From NCBI GenBank assembly GCA_032718865.1, contig JALUTQ010000045.1, positions 1,860,001 through 1,924,000 on the forward strand: 64,000 nucleotides of DNA, given 5' to 3'. Shown one piece after another: positions 43,690-54,067 of the stretch; the first letter of the stretch is position 1; each line of letters opens with the position of its first letter. The position numbers were made by a program, and so were the translations under genes. The notes under the pieces are model-generated. The model worked only from the letters and a program-made list of their open reading frames with translations, did no database searches and was not told the DNA's origin. The stretch comes from Tilletia caries (lineage: Eukaryota; Basidiomycota; Exobasidiomycetes; Tilletiales; Tilletiaceae).

Positions 43690-43860
43690 CGCACTGTCGG
43701 GACGATCTACCATGCAGCTATCTGCGAGGACGAGGAAGCCGTCCCTTCCCTCCCTGACCCATGCTTATTTTTTTCCTCTTATGATGACACAAAGGCACCC
43801 TCGGCCTCCTCGACTACAACCGCATCCGCGCCGACATGTCCTCCATCAGAACTTCCTCTC
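43690..43860 (+). pseudogene. MAS1: Second MAS1-like C-terminal fragment
   Basis: Carries GLLDYNRIRADMSSI near 43805-43850, the C-terminal end of mitochondrial processing peptidase beta. It aligns at the base level with 6335-6475: GATCTACCA.GCA..T.TC and GAGGACGAG, then CTTCGACTACAACC vs CTCGACTACAACC. Only the tail is present, in broken frames. Confidence 0.62.
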
Positions 43861-44563
43861 CGCCAAGCACGCGACCCGTCTCGAGGAGAAGGCTCAGCGA
43901 TGAATTACATCGTGCAGACCATGTGCAATGCTACCCAGTCCACATACTCGCCGAATACGAGTTTCTCATCCGCATCGTGTTACTAGCCCCAGATGCGCTA
44001 CTACATGAAGCAAACATCGGCAGCAGCTACTGACCTGATTTACTGTCTTTCTGACTTTATCTTGCCTCTTGCAGTCCAGCCGTCCAGGTGATTCCGCGCA
44101 CGTCAATGACGGCAAGTAAAACATGGAACCGGGATCGTTCGCTCAGTGATCACTGATCCCACTCAACCAGCCCTCACGCAACTTTCTTTCCCCTTAACAG
44201 TATTTCTCCACCATGTGATTGACCTCGCTCTCGTCCTTGTTCATTCCGACTCTTCCACCTCTTTCCTCTCGTACTTCTCCTTCTTCACCCTTCGCCTCTC
44301 CCATGTTTCAAGTCACAACCTTCTTTGCTTTGGTGAGCAGATCATTCATCAAATATTCACTTCATCCTTTTTTCTCTCACGACATCAACATTCGCTCCTC
44401 TCCCTCGACTATCGGCTCGTCTGCCGAAATCAGACCCGGCTACAAGCACAGCATTCGGTCCGGGCGAAGCCGCGAAGGGCATGCGGCCGGTGAATAGCAG
44501 ATCTTCGGTCGACATTCTGATTGTGGGTCTCGTCTTCGGCGTGCTGGCTGTGTTGCTTTATGG
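43861..44563. other. No confident gene; possible membrane-tail fragment
   Basis: Pyrimidine-rich with no clear family. At 44474-44566 a frame reads MRPVNSRSSVDILIVGLVFG followed by VLAVLLYGCAG, like the end of a tail-anchored membrane protein, cut by the LTR-element copy that follows. Confidence 0.35.
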
Positions 44564-45870
44564 TTGTGCTGGTATGGGTGTCATAAATGCTTGTACATGG
44601 TGATGAGTATTCTTCTGTCTCGACTCTCGCCGAGCGACAGACGCAGGCGAGAGGCCCACGACAGCGCCCAGCGGTCCCAGCATCGCCATCGGGTCCCAGT
44701 AACCCCTCGATCCCAAAGCCACCACCGACGGCCCCAATGCCTACGTCTGAGGTTTTCACTCTCAGCGTCCCAGGCCCCAACAGCAATCCCACCTCCAGCT
44801 GCGCCATGACCGCCCCCAAGGGAAAAACCAAGCAGGGCTCGGCCAGTCCGACCCACCTTGGCTCTCAGCAGGTCCTTTCGGCTTCGAACAGCCTCCGGCT
44901 CTTTTGCTTACACCTCCTTTCGACTTCAAGCAGCTTTTTACCGTTCGTGGCCCACCAACTCGTTGCTCGATCCTAGTCTCGATGCACCCCCTTCTTCACC
45001 GTCCACACTATCCACGTCTCGAGCGCCACCGACGAGAGCTTGTCTGCGCTGTCCCAGCCACGTTGTCCTTTGGATCGACACCGAGCGTTGAGGTTGAGTG
45101 ATCCCTCCGCCTCGCGCCATGTTCTCTCGGTCGCGTATCAGCTCGCCACCCTTCCAACAGCGGCTGACCGTGCTCCACCTAGTAGCGGCCGACAGTCTCA
45201 GACACGTTTCACCGGCAACAGTCAGATTCCCGGCTCTTCCTCGCCCGCCCAATTTGGGGATCAGGTGGTCGCACTACAGAGGAGCACGGTTCGGCTCACA
45301 CAGCCGATGGCAACCTGGCGCTGCTGGCTCGTGGTCTTTTCCTTTCAACAGCATTGGAAGATCTTCCTGCCGGCCCGTCTGTCTCACACGTCAAGCATGT
45401 CCAGCGGAATCAAAACAGAAGAAGACCGACGGGTCACGGCAACATCGGTACTAACATCGATACTATTCTCCTCCGGACAGCACTGTACCGGAAACATCAT
45501 ATGCGTTCGTTGTTTCGTCGCCGTCGAATGCGGTTATTCTTTCGTCGCCAGAAAACGCGGCCACCCAATTTGCGTCGGCGGACGACATCACCTCGACGTC
45601 GAAGATGATGAACGCTACCTCGCTGCTGTTCGCCAATCGTCACGACCCAAATACGGACGGCCGACGGCGTGCCCAACTGGCCGGCGTACGATGCGAAGAG
45701 TAGATGCAGTTCATGGGCTCCAATACGACTGTCATTCCCGACACGTTCCGCAAGCTCCAAACAGATACGTTCCTGGCGAATCCCTTCACCTACTGGATTT
45801 GATCAGACGCTTCCCTTCGTCTACCTTCTCCTCTTCGTCTTCTTCCTTCGCCTAGATTTGTTACACATGG
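44564..45870 (+). mobile_element. Degenerate LTR-element copy related to 59388-61945
   Basis: After a short LTR-like end (TGTGCTGGTATGG... GCTTGTACA, 44564-44597) the sequence TGGTGATGAG then GAGCGACAGACGCAGGCGAG matches the primer-side interior of the element at 59388-61945, here in the opposite (+) orientation. Shared blocks continue (MTAPKGK at 44806, GGAATCAAAACAGAAGAAG at 45407). The LTR itself seems reduced to ~34 bases. A stretch at 45620-45800 (LFANRHDPNTDGRRRAQLAG; MQFMGSNTTVIPDTFRKLQT) reads like host protein and is not seen in the other copy. Right boundary uncertain. Confidence 0.5.
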
Positions 45871-46180
45871 AACGCCTCTTCTAATCTGGTTCATGCGACA
45901 CCGCGCAGCTTCAACACATCCACCAACACCACGGGCATGTACTCTCATTCAGATCTTTCTATACTCGCTAAACAAGGGACATTCACACCACTAACAAAGG
46001 ACATGTATGTACAAACTCTGGCTGCATTGCAATCAATATTATGGAGCGCTTCTTCATCTTTTTGTGATTGTCCAACCGCGCTTCGAGATCGGCAGCTCAT
46101 CCTGCATCAGGCTGGGCCAAACTGGCAGGGTGGGTACGAGAAGTGAGATTCTTCAGGTATTCATTCGAGAATCCGGGCCC
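45871..46180. other. No gene seen
   Basis: Short A/T-richer stretch before the 3' end of the minus-strand coiled-coil pseudogene. Confidence 0.4.
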
Positions 46181-48760
46181 CTACTTGACTCCCAGTTTAG
46201 TCTTGAGTTCCCTCCCCGCATCCACCAGCGAGCTCTCCATCTTCCCCAGCAAGTTCTCAACGAACTCGCCGAGCAGGAGTGCCGTGCCTTCGTCCTTCTG
46301 GCCCTGTGATCTCGTTCCTGCTGTCCCACTGATCACGGACAACACCGAATCATTCTGCCTGATCCGGTCTCGGCTGGTCTTCGCGACATCACCGATCCGC
46401 TTTGTGGCCGCCTGCAACGCCTCGACGCTCTGCTTGGGCTGAGGCCCTGCCGCGTCGAGGAGATTCTGTGTCCGCTTCCTGTTCTTCATACGCCCGAAAG
46501 AGATTCAGCAAAAAAGGAAGAGACTATGCATGCCGAGGAAGGTCGCGATGGACGCCGCTGGTGGTCCAGCGACATCGAAGGCAACGGCGCCGGCCCTGGC
46601 CCCACGCTCATGCTCTCACTCATCTCTGCCACCGTCATCTCCCCCTCTTGGACCGCGCTCGTGCTCATGCTGCGGTTACTTTGGCCCATGCTGATACTGG
46701 ACAGGCTGGTGCCGAGTGGACGGGCGTGCCGGGCGGCCACGATGGTCGAGCGCAAGGAAGTGGTGGAGCCTGAGGTGGCGGGCAAGGCGGAGGTGGAGGC
46801 GGAATAATGATCTGATCCCCTCACTACTGCGTCGAGGTCTTCGTCTGGTGTAGAGCGCTTGAGCGTGGTACGTGCAGCAGAAGCTGTCGTCGGCGCCGCA
46901 CTCGAACTGCTGGTCCGACCCATTGCTCCGCTCTCCCTCGGTCGGCTTGCCACCCGATCCCCTGCCCAGGACATTGCCCCCATTCGTTCTACCCGAAGCA
47001 GAGGCAGGCGTCGGCGTAGGTGCCGCACCACCACCGCCCGCATACCGACTAGCCTCGACGCCGGACTTGCGCGCAGTAGCCGCACTCCGCAACACACCCG
47101 TCCGCGTAGAAGTCGAGGCAGCAGAAGACGCAAAGCTCTTTGTGGACGACACGGAGGCCATGCTGGGTGTCGGGCTCGGAGCGACGGACCGCGACGGGGG
47201 CGAAGGGCGAGGACGCTCGAGGCGGGATGCTGCAGTTGAGCTCGCGTTGCTGATCCCACCCAGACTGGCTCGGCTGGCAGGACGCGCGCCCAAGACGGAG
47301 GCACGAGTAGCCGCCGTCGCGCTGGAAAGGGCCGCAGCGCCTAGACTGCTCCTGGCCCTCTTGACTCCATTGATCTGGCTCGAGCCCGTCGCAGTCGCCG
47401 TCGCTATCGATGCTGACGACGATGCACGCGACACTGGTGGCACATTCTCGTCGTTCACCGCCACTCTGCTAGCCCTGCCAGCCACCGAGCCCAGACTCGC
47501 GCGCGACGACAGCCTCGGCTTGAGCGCGGCGCTCTGGTTGGCAGAGACACCGCGATCGCCCAGCGCCCGTCTGCTCGACTGCCCATCCTTCACACGGAGC
47601 GCAGAAACTTCATCCCCAACCTCGCTCTCCTCCTCCTCTGTCTCCATCCCCGTCTCCGTGGCGGACTCCTTCCCGCTCGACTCCGGATGCAGAGCACCAT
47701 TCTTGTACCGACTGGCAATCCGACTGCTCGGGAGCGGCGTCTCCGTGTTGAGGATCATCGATTGCAGGACGGCCGTCGGAGGTCGGCGGCGGACCGTCAA
47801 GGGGGTCTACCTGTTCGTCCCGATGTCTGTCACTCGCGCGCGGAGTCTTCATGCCCAGAGGCATCGCCGCCGTCGTCATATTAGCAGTAGAGGTACGCCC
47901 GCTATTCCGCTTCAACAAGCTTAGCTCCTGTTGTTTCGCCGCTCTGCGTAAAGTAGGAAAGAAGGGGTCAGTAAGCTGGCCCGGCCCATTCAAGGGGTCG
48001 GAAAAGGGCAGACCATAAGGGAGAAACTCACAAGGACATTGCATAATTCGTATTCTCCTGCTCCATCCGATCGCGCACTTTGAGCAACTTGGCAATCTCC
48101 AGATCCGCATTCGCACTCTCCTTCTCGAGCTCTTTGATCCGCGAAGCCTGTAGGCCCACTTTGACCTCCGTCTCGTGGAGTTTGGCGGCAAGTCGTGCCT
48201 CCTCTTATCGTCGGGAACCGGGATCGCCGCAATGAGCTGATTTCTCTCCTCCTCCAGGTCTGCTACGGCCTTGCGCTCCGTCTCCAGGTTGAACACAAGT
48301 CTCTCGATCTCTGCCTCGCGCTCACGCAAGCGCACCGCAAGCGCACCGCAAGCCCATGCACCTCCTCCCGTCCCCGTTCCTCCACCTCCCTCCGCTCCTC
48401 ATCCAACCGGACATTCTCCCTCTGCGTCTCCTCAAGCTCCTTTCGCAGACCAGCAAGCTGCGCCTCAAAGCCTTCCTCCAGTCGTCGCCGGTACGCATCC
48501 GCCTGACTCCGGCCCGCGCTCTCCTCGGCAACTTGGACCTCGAGGACACTGACCCGTCGCTGTGGCAGAGAGAGCGTCTCGGCGAGTTCGTCCCGCTCCA
48601 CCCGAAAGTCCTTGTGCTCAAAGACACCCGATGCCAAGCAGATGATCGCAGACCGCATTGGCTTTCCTCGGCGGGCGCTGGAAAGAGAGGTAGAAGCGGC
48701 GGCCCATGGCTTGTGATAGCTGTTCGGACTTGGATGGTGATACAAAATGGGAACTGATGG
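46181..48760 (-). pseudogene. Large coiled-coil, Ser-rich protein, broken copy
   Basis: Minus-strand order: RVERDELAETLSLPQRRVSV near 48600, RRLEEGFEAQLAGLRKELEE near 48480, EAEIERLVFNLETERKAVAD near 48310, ARLAAKLHETEVKVGLQASR near 48190, an intron around 48033-47950 (GTGAGT), AAKQQELSLLKRNSGRTS, then a long Ser/Ala-rich region (GSVAGRASRVAVNDENVPPV, SRASLGGISNASS) and a helical C-terminus (SVEALQAATKRIGDVAKTSR) ending at 46181. It resembles spindle or cytoskeleton coiled-coil proteins, but I cannot name it. Lesions: an 11-base tandem duplication (48326-48347) shifts the frame, and there are further shifts near 48185, 46930 and 46490. Confidence 0.5.
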
Positions 48761-49124
48761 CAAGATAGGACGCACCTGATTCCTTCATCCTTGCTGTTGT
48801 TGACGCTGGTTCTGGCTGAAAAGGAGGGACATAGAAAGGAGAAAAGTGAAAGATTGTCCTTCGCGGCCTTGGAGGAAGAAGGAACTGGAAGGGTTAAGGA
48901 AGAGAGTGATAAGTATATAGGGTCAGGACAGAGGATGCGAGAAATTTCAGCATCATATTCATCAGGCGTGAGCGTGTGGAATCCAGTATCAACCTTCAAA
49001 GCTTCAGCACCGACGCAGGATGTTGTGAATTATATGCGTGTCGAGGTGTTTGGACTTTGAACTTTGGATGAATAAGCCCCGGAGGCAGAGACTGGGGAAT
49101 CCTCCGGCCCACAGCCGGGTCACT
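48761..49124. other. No gene seen
   Basis: 5' flank of the coiled-coil gene copy and the unresolved left part of the gag-element LTR. No coding blocks. Confidence 0.4.
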
Positions 49125-49191
49125 ATCCTTCACCCTCATTTGCTAGCAATACGACGACCATCAGAGATTCAGAACAAGTAAGCGTTACAAT

Positions 49192-49206
49192 TGGTAGCTC
49201 CGCACC
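49192..49206 (+). promoter_or_regulatory. Primer binding site (initiator tRNA-Met)
   Basis: TGGTAGCTCCGCACC lies two bases after the left LTR. It is complementary to a tRNA 3' end of CCA preceded by a GCGGAGCTA acceptor strand, as in fungal initiator tRNA-Met. Confidence 0.75.
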
Positions 49207-49374
49207 TTCGTCAGTAGACAGGACCCATTCAGGCATCGCCTAGGAACTGCGGCTCGACCGCACACGAACCGGACGACGCGACGAAAGACGAGTGGCAAGC
49301 TCACGACAGCAAGACCTCACGAACGATCACGCAGCGCACCAACAGCGCACCACAATCTTTTCACGAGCCCCAAC

Positions 49375-51321
49375 ATGAGCAACCCGACCCCTTCATTTCA
49401 GCTAGGCTCAGGCGCCGGCAGCCGATGTGCGCCCTCCGCAAGATCTGGACTTCGCAGCGTCAGCGCCAGCAACAGGCCCCCGGTCTCCTCCTCACCCTTC
49501 GCCGCTATGGGATCCAGCACCACCAATCCGTCCGACTCGACCTCTGCGCGCAACTTTGCCGAGATCTCGACCGCGCAAGACAGCTCGACAGGAAATCTGC
49601 AGCGAGGCGCCAAGCGCAACGAGCCCGACGACGTCCAAGGCACCAACGAGACTCTCCGAGCCGGCCACGACTCGACGCAACAGCACCAGCTCGGTCACTC
49701 GAGTCCGGGGCGTCAAGGACGAGAAGACGATGGCCGAGATCGAACTCTGGACCAGATGGAGGAGAGCATGGAAGCCATTAGTCATTACCGCCCGTTTGGC
49801 CCGCCAGTCCCAGGAGAGCATCGCCGCCATGGCTCGTATGTTCCAAGATCAGATGCGGCTCACGCAGCAACAACATGAAGAGCGCATCCAGGCCATCTTG
49901 ACTCAAGATCCTCTTCGCACGCCGGACGCTTCGACTCCGACTACTCACCCAGCTAACCGGCCGAGCCAGTCACGAAGATCGACGGCCGCACGAGTGTTCC
50001 TCGGCGCGGAGGATCAAACAAGCCAGCAGCACCCCCGCCACGATCGGACAACGCTGCCTCCTCATCTGGCAACCAATTTCGACATACTGAACCCGCTGGA
50101 GACGCCTGGTGCGGCTCGTGTCACGACAGGAATAGGCGGACCGGGCACCTCCGAAAGTCTCCGTCCACGAAGATTCACGCCCGCCAAGCCGAGCGATCTG
50201 GGACTCTACGAACCCGATAAAGGACGCGACATCTTCAGTTGGTGGAGGGGAGTAGTGCAGTATCAAGCATACTCGGGCGCTACGGAGGCAGAGATCTTCT
50301 CGGGTCTGCCTGGCTGTTTCTCCAAGTGGCCGCGACAGTGGCTCGACGAGCTTGTGCCCCGTCCCCCAAGGCCCCAACGCTCAAGGAATTTCGAAACCGC
50401 GCATTCCAGGCCTTCGTGCGCGATGCAACCCTGGTTCAAGACGATGTCGACCACCGGAAGTTCAAGCCGCACGAGGAATCGCTCGAAACCTACCTGTCGG
50501 ACAAGTACAAGCTGGTCTCCGAGCTGCAAGTGGCCAAGGCGATCGCCGCAGGCCACACAGACTTCGACAACCCGAAACCAGAGGCGGCACGGATTTTGAT
50601 GACCGTCAAGGACGCCATTCAGACGGTTCACAATGGCCTACCTGCGGATTGGCGCACGCTACTCAACGTATACCGCCAAGAAGATTGGCCGACGTATCGA
50701 TCACAGCTGCTCGGCAATGAACGCCAGACGAGAGAGGCCATTGCAGTGTTCTCCGGAAACCAGCAGGCGAGCAAGGCCAAGGAAGAGGATACACAGGCGA
50801 GCGTCAAATTTGACACGGCAAATCAGAGTAACGGATGGAAAGCGAATCAAGGCACTCGGATTTACGGACAGCCGACTCCCGCCAGCTCGGACACCTCGGC
50901 TCGGAAGAAGGATAGAGAGGAGCATCTCTGCTATCATTGCCACGAACCGGGTCATTTCAAGTTCGAGTGCCCGCGTCGCGACGAGGACATCAAGCACGTG
51001 CGTGCAATATTGGCAACGATGGAGGACAACGATCACCGCAACATAGACGCCTCGGTGGTCAAGAAAGTGCGGGTGGCAATGGATCAATCGTCTCGTCCTG
51101 GAAGCTCGGGTGGCGACGGCCTGGTACGCGTCGCTCGAGGAACGCACATCACCAGAGACGACATCGACGAGCCCGCGCGCGTGGTGCACGCAAGGAAGGC
51201 TTACGTCTCGTCAGACGTCGACAACTCGCCACCCCTCTCGCCCATCCACTGGAAGTACGGTGGCCCCACCATAACAGCATCATACAATGCCGGCTACGAG
51301 AGCGACTCCGACTCGGACTAA
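49375..51321 (+). pseudogene. Gag polyprotein with CCHC zinc knuckle, two frameshifts
   Basis: Starts MSNPTPSFQLGSGAGS at 49375. The frame moves near 49780-49800 to ARQSQESIAAMARMFQDQMR and at a C5 run near 50365 to APTLKEFRNRAFQAFVRDAT. The capsid-like region contains WWRGVVQYQAYSGATEAEIF (50235-50290) and YLSDKYKLVSELQVAKAI. The zinc knuckle CYHCHEPGHFKFEC (CX2CX4HX4C) is at ~50929-50970. A polar tail follows to 51321. Gag packages element RNA into virus-like particles. With both shifts ignored it would be ~640 residues; as sequenced it is broken. Confidence 0.78.
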
Positions 51322-51376
51322 GCACGAAGATACTGTGGTTTGCGCGGACGCTCAAGGATCTTTTTGTGGGGGATAT

Positions 51377-51507
51377 TGTCACGATCACTTGTCTGCGCCC
51401 CCTCATTTCCCACCTTTGAGCCCCTATCACACATGTAGTCCCATCCTTCACCCTCATTTGCTAGCAATACGACGACCATCAGAGATTCAGAACAAGTAAG
51501 CGTTACA
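51377..51507 (+). repeat. Right LTR of the gag element
   Basis: Begins TGTCACGATCACTTG and ends AAGCGTTACA, with a G-rich polypurine-like tract (TGTGGGGGA) just before it. Confidence 0.8.
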
Positions 51508-52805
51508 GTTGGCGACTTGGGCCACCACAGGAAAGATGCGAGATGAGCTGTGCGTCGTTGGATACAGGAACGAGGTCCGGGAGCCAGCGTACGGCTCCAG
51601 GATGTAGATGACTGATGAGACTGTCTATACCGGACACTGGACTTCGACCGGAGGTACACGCCGGGCCTACATAGCTGCGCGACTCCGATGACCGACTATT
51701 GACGATGTGTATCAAGAGGGGATGGGAAACGCAGGTGGGCAGGGAATAGGGAGAAAACAATGTCCGTCAGCGTGCAGCGTGTCAGCAAGTCAGGACGCAC
51801 ATTTTTGCAGGTTCTGCTATAAACAAGCAAATAATCGGTCGGCTAGCGAACAGAGAAGGGCAACGAATCAATACCACGCCGCCGTATGCAAGTATCATCA
51901 TCACAGTCTGGACTCGCACCTGGTCGTCGCGCAGAAGGAGGATGCTGGAATAAGTCATCAGCGACATCTTATGAAACGCCCACCCCTGCGCGAACCCTGT
52001 GCGAGACCATATCTATCAGAGTCTGCGCGAGGCCTGCGCATTGCACAAACTTCCATATCTCGCGCAGGGGCGGGCGAGGGCTGGCTGCTTCGATCATAGC
52101 CTCGCCCTGGCCTGCGCGAGCCGCTTTCTCCCAGCTCCTCCCAGCCAGTTACCAGAATCTCGCACAGGGCTCGCGCTGACAGCGATCAGACCTCGCACAG
52201 ACCTCGCACACATGACACACCAGTGCGAGGCACCTAGTCACACAGTGAACCACATAGAAAAGAAAGCAGAGCGAAATGCATTGGGATGAAGTTGGAGTGT
52301 TGGACCATGAGCGCATGAGCACTGAGCAGGCGATGCAAGTATGCTGCATGCTGACAACCTGTGAGAGATGGTAGACGACGCAATGGAAGCAGCATTCACT
52401 GTGAGCTCGTGCGTTGTCGTTCCAGAACCAAGGGACCAAGGGTATCCGAAAGAGGAGAAGACGTGGCGGATCGAGCTGACTATGTCCCGTGGTCCGTGGA
52501 TGCTGACGTTCTGAAAGAAATGAAGCGCTTGAAAACCACAGGGAAGCAGTCGTGTGTCTGGAGGGGTGGGTTTCCGAAGAATTGATGTTCTACTAGTATC
52601 AAATGGAGAACCTGAGAATGATGAGCATTTAGAGAACCTGAGAATGATTAGCATTTAGCGAACGGCTGGACATCGCTGGTACTCGTAACTCGTTGCTGAT
52701 TATCCTGACTCCTGTCGAGCGGGGGAAAAGCAAAGACGATGCCTGGTAGGAAAGGAGATGCTCAACTGTATGAAAACCAAGGAGAATGAGAAGATGGCTG
52801 TTCAT
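51508..52805. other. Gene-poor stretch with GCGCGAG repeats
   Basis: No gene seen. At 51985-52215 the words CTGCGCGAG, CTCGCGCAG and CTCGCACAG recur many times, as also at 63090-63480. At 52605-52660 a ~28-base unit (GAGAACCTGAGAATGAT...) is tandemly duplicated. Confidence 0.55.
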
Positions 52806-53419
52806 CAAGGCTCGGCAAGCTACTAGAGTTACCACTTTTCTGCGAAATAGTATAGTCAAGTTATAGTGAGTGGTCACCTCGGCGGGAAATAGTATAGTCA
52901 AGTTAGATATAGCTACTATAAAAACTAATAGCTACTATTTCAGCCATGCGAAATTTTCGTTGGCTTTTTCGCTGAAATAGCCACTATAGTCACTTCCAGT
53001 AGCTACATGTGACTAGTTCAGCACAAAATGAGATCGACATAGTCACTATATGTGGCTATACGTGACTGGAGCTACTATATAGTAACTATCCAGCAGCTGT
53101 CTCAGCCAGCCCCTGTCCAACACAAAAAGTTATATTTGGGTGAAATAGTCACTATATGTGGCTATGAGTAACTGAAATAGCGACTATATGTGACTAGGAG
53201 TAGCTGGAGCTACTACATAGTGACTATCTAGTGGCTATATCAGCCAAGTGCGATTTTTCATAACTATTTCAACTATTAGTTACTCCGCGCCGATCTGAAA
53301 AAGTTATAGCTACTATTTTTTCTAGCCGGCTTCGCCGCCCAAAGTATAGTCAAGTTATCACTATTAGTATAACTTTATAGTTATCATAGTTACATAGTGA
53401 AGATAGTTGCCGAGCCTTG
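52806..53419 (+). mobile_element. AT-rich hAT-like MITE (614 bp)
   Basis: 13-base inverted termini (CAAGGCTCGGCAA / TTGCCGAGCCTTG) and an 8-base direct target duplication CTGTTCAT at 52798-52805 and 53420-53427, both typical of hAT elements. The interior is far richer in A/T than its surroundings and filled with variants of TAGCTACTAT, ATAGTCACTA and ATGTGGCTA; AGTATAGTCAAGTTA occurs at ~52850, ~52888 and ~53342. No coding capacity. Confidence 0.88.
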
Positions 53420-53488
53420 CTGTTCATTGTCAATGGCTGATGGAAGGGAATGGTCAGCCAGCAGCTACTGTGAGGTTCAAGAGCAGAA

Positions 53489-53791
53489 ATGGGGACGCAG
53501 TCAGTAGTCACTAGCAACGAAGATGCTGTCGATGTCAAAGGCGAAAAGGAGCGCGCTGTTGAGCTCATAGAATCAGTTAGTACCAGAGGCGACAGTCCAG
53601 CTGGTCAAGTCGCGTCAGTAGAAAAGGGAAAAAAAGTGAAGACTCCAAGCAAGCCGCGTCAATGTGAAATGTCAGCAAGCAGCGGCAGGACAAACAAGTG
53701 CAGAGGAGGGAATGGAGGGAGGGGGAGGAGGGCTTACGGTGAATGGATAATTGATTCTCTGAATCGAAAGTCATGCAAGCATAAGAGCTAA
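53489..53791 (+). CDS. Short basic open frame, doubtful
   Basis: 100 residues, start MGTQSVVTSNEDAVDVKGEK, Lys/Gly/Arg-rich C-terminus (GRTNKCRGGNGGRGRRAYGE). No family and no splice support. It lies between the MITE and the CACTA partner gene and could be chance. Confidence 0.22.
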   Translation: MGTQSVVTSNEDAVDVKGEKERAVELIESVSTRGDSPAGQVASVEKGKKVKTPSKPRQCEMSASSGRTNKCRGGNGGRGRRAYGEWIIDSLNRKSCKHKS

Positions 53792-54067
53792 GAAGTCAAG
53801 AAGTTTGCGAGAAAGGTGAGCGACGTGCTTGTAGGCACAGAGGACCCCTTCGAGCTCACCATCTCCGCTGCTTGTAGGCTAAAAACGCGGTCTGCGATGG
53901 CCGAGGAGTGAAATTTTTTGATCGCAGTGGAACTGGAAGATGAAGGTGCTGGGCAAGAGGAATCAGCTATATAGTCAGTCCGAAAGGAGCTCTCTGTGCT
54001 ACCCCTTTTCCGTTCCTCTCCAGCAGTCGATCTCATCTGCTCCCCGCTTCAAAGAAAGGTCGCAGCC

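Larger units (their letters stand above)
49125..51507 (+). mobile_element. Gag-only LTR retroelement
   Basis: The right LTR is 51377-51507 (131 bases, TGTCACG...GTTACA). The left LTR shares its last 65 bases (49125-49189); its first part differs, so it is truncated or recombined. The interior holds a single gag-like gene and no protease, integrase, reverse transcriptase or RNase H, so it depends on another element. A LTR scrap of the same family is at 2456-2523. Confidence 0.82.
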
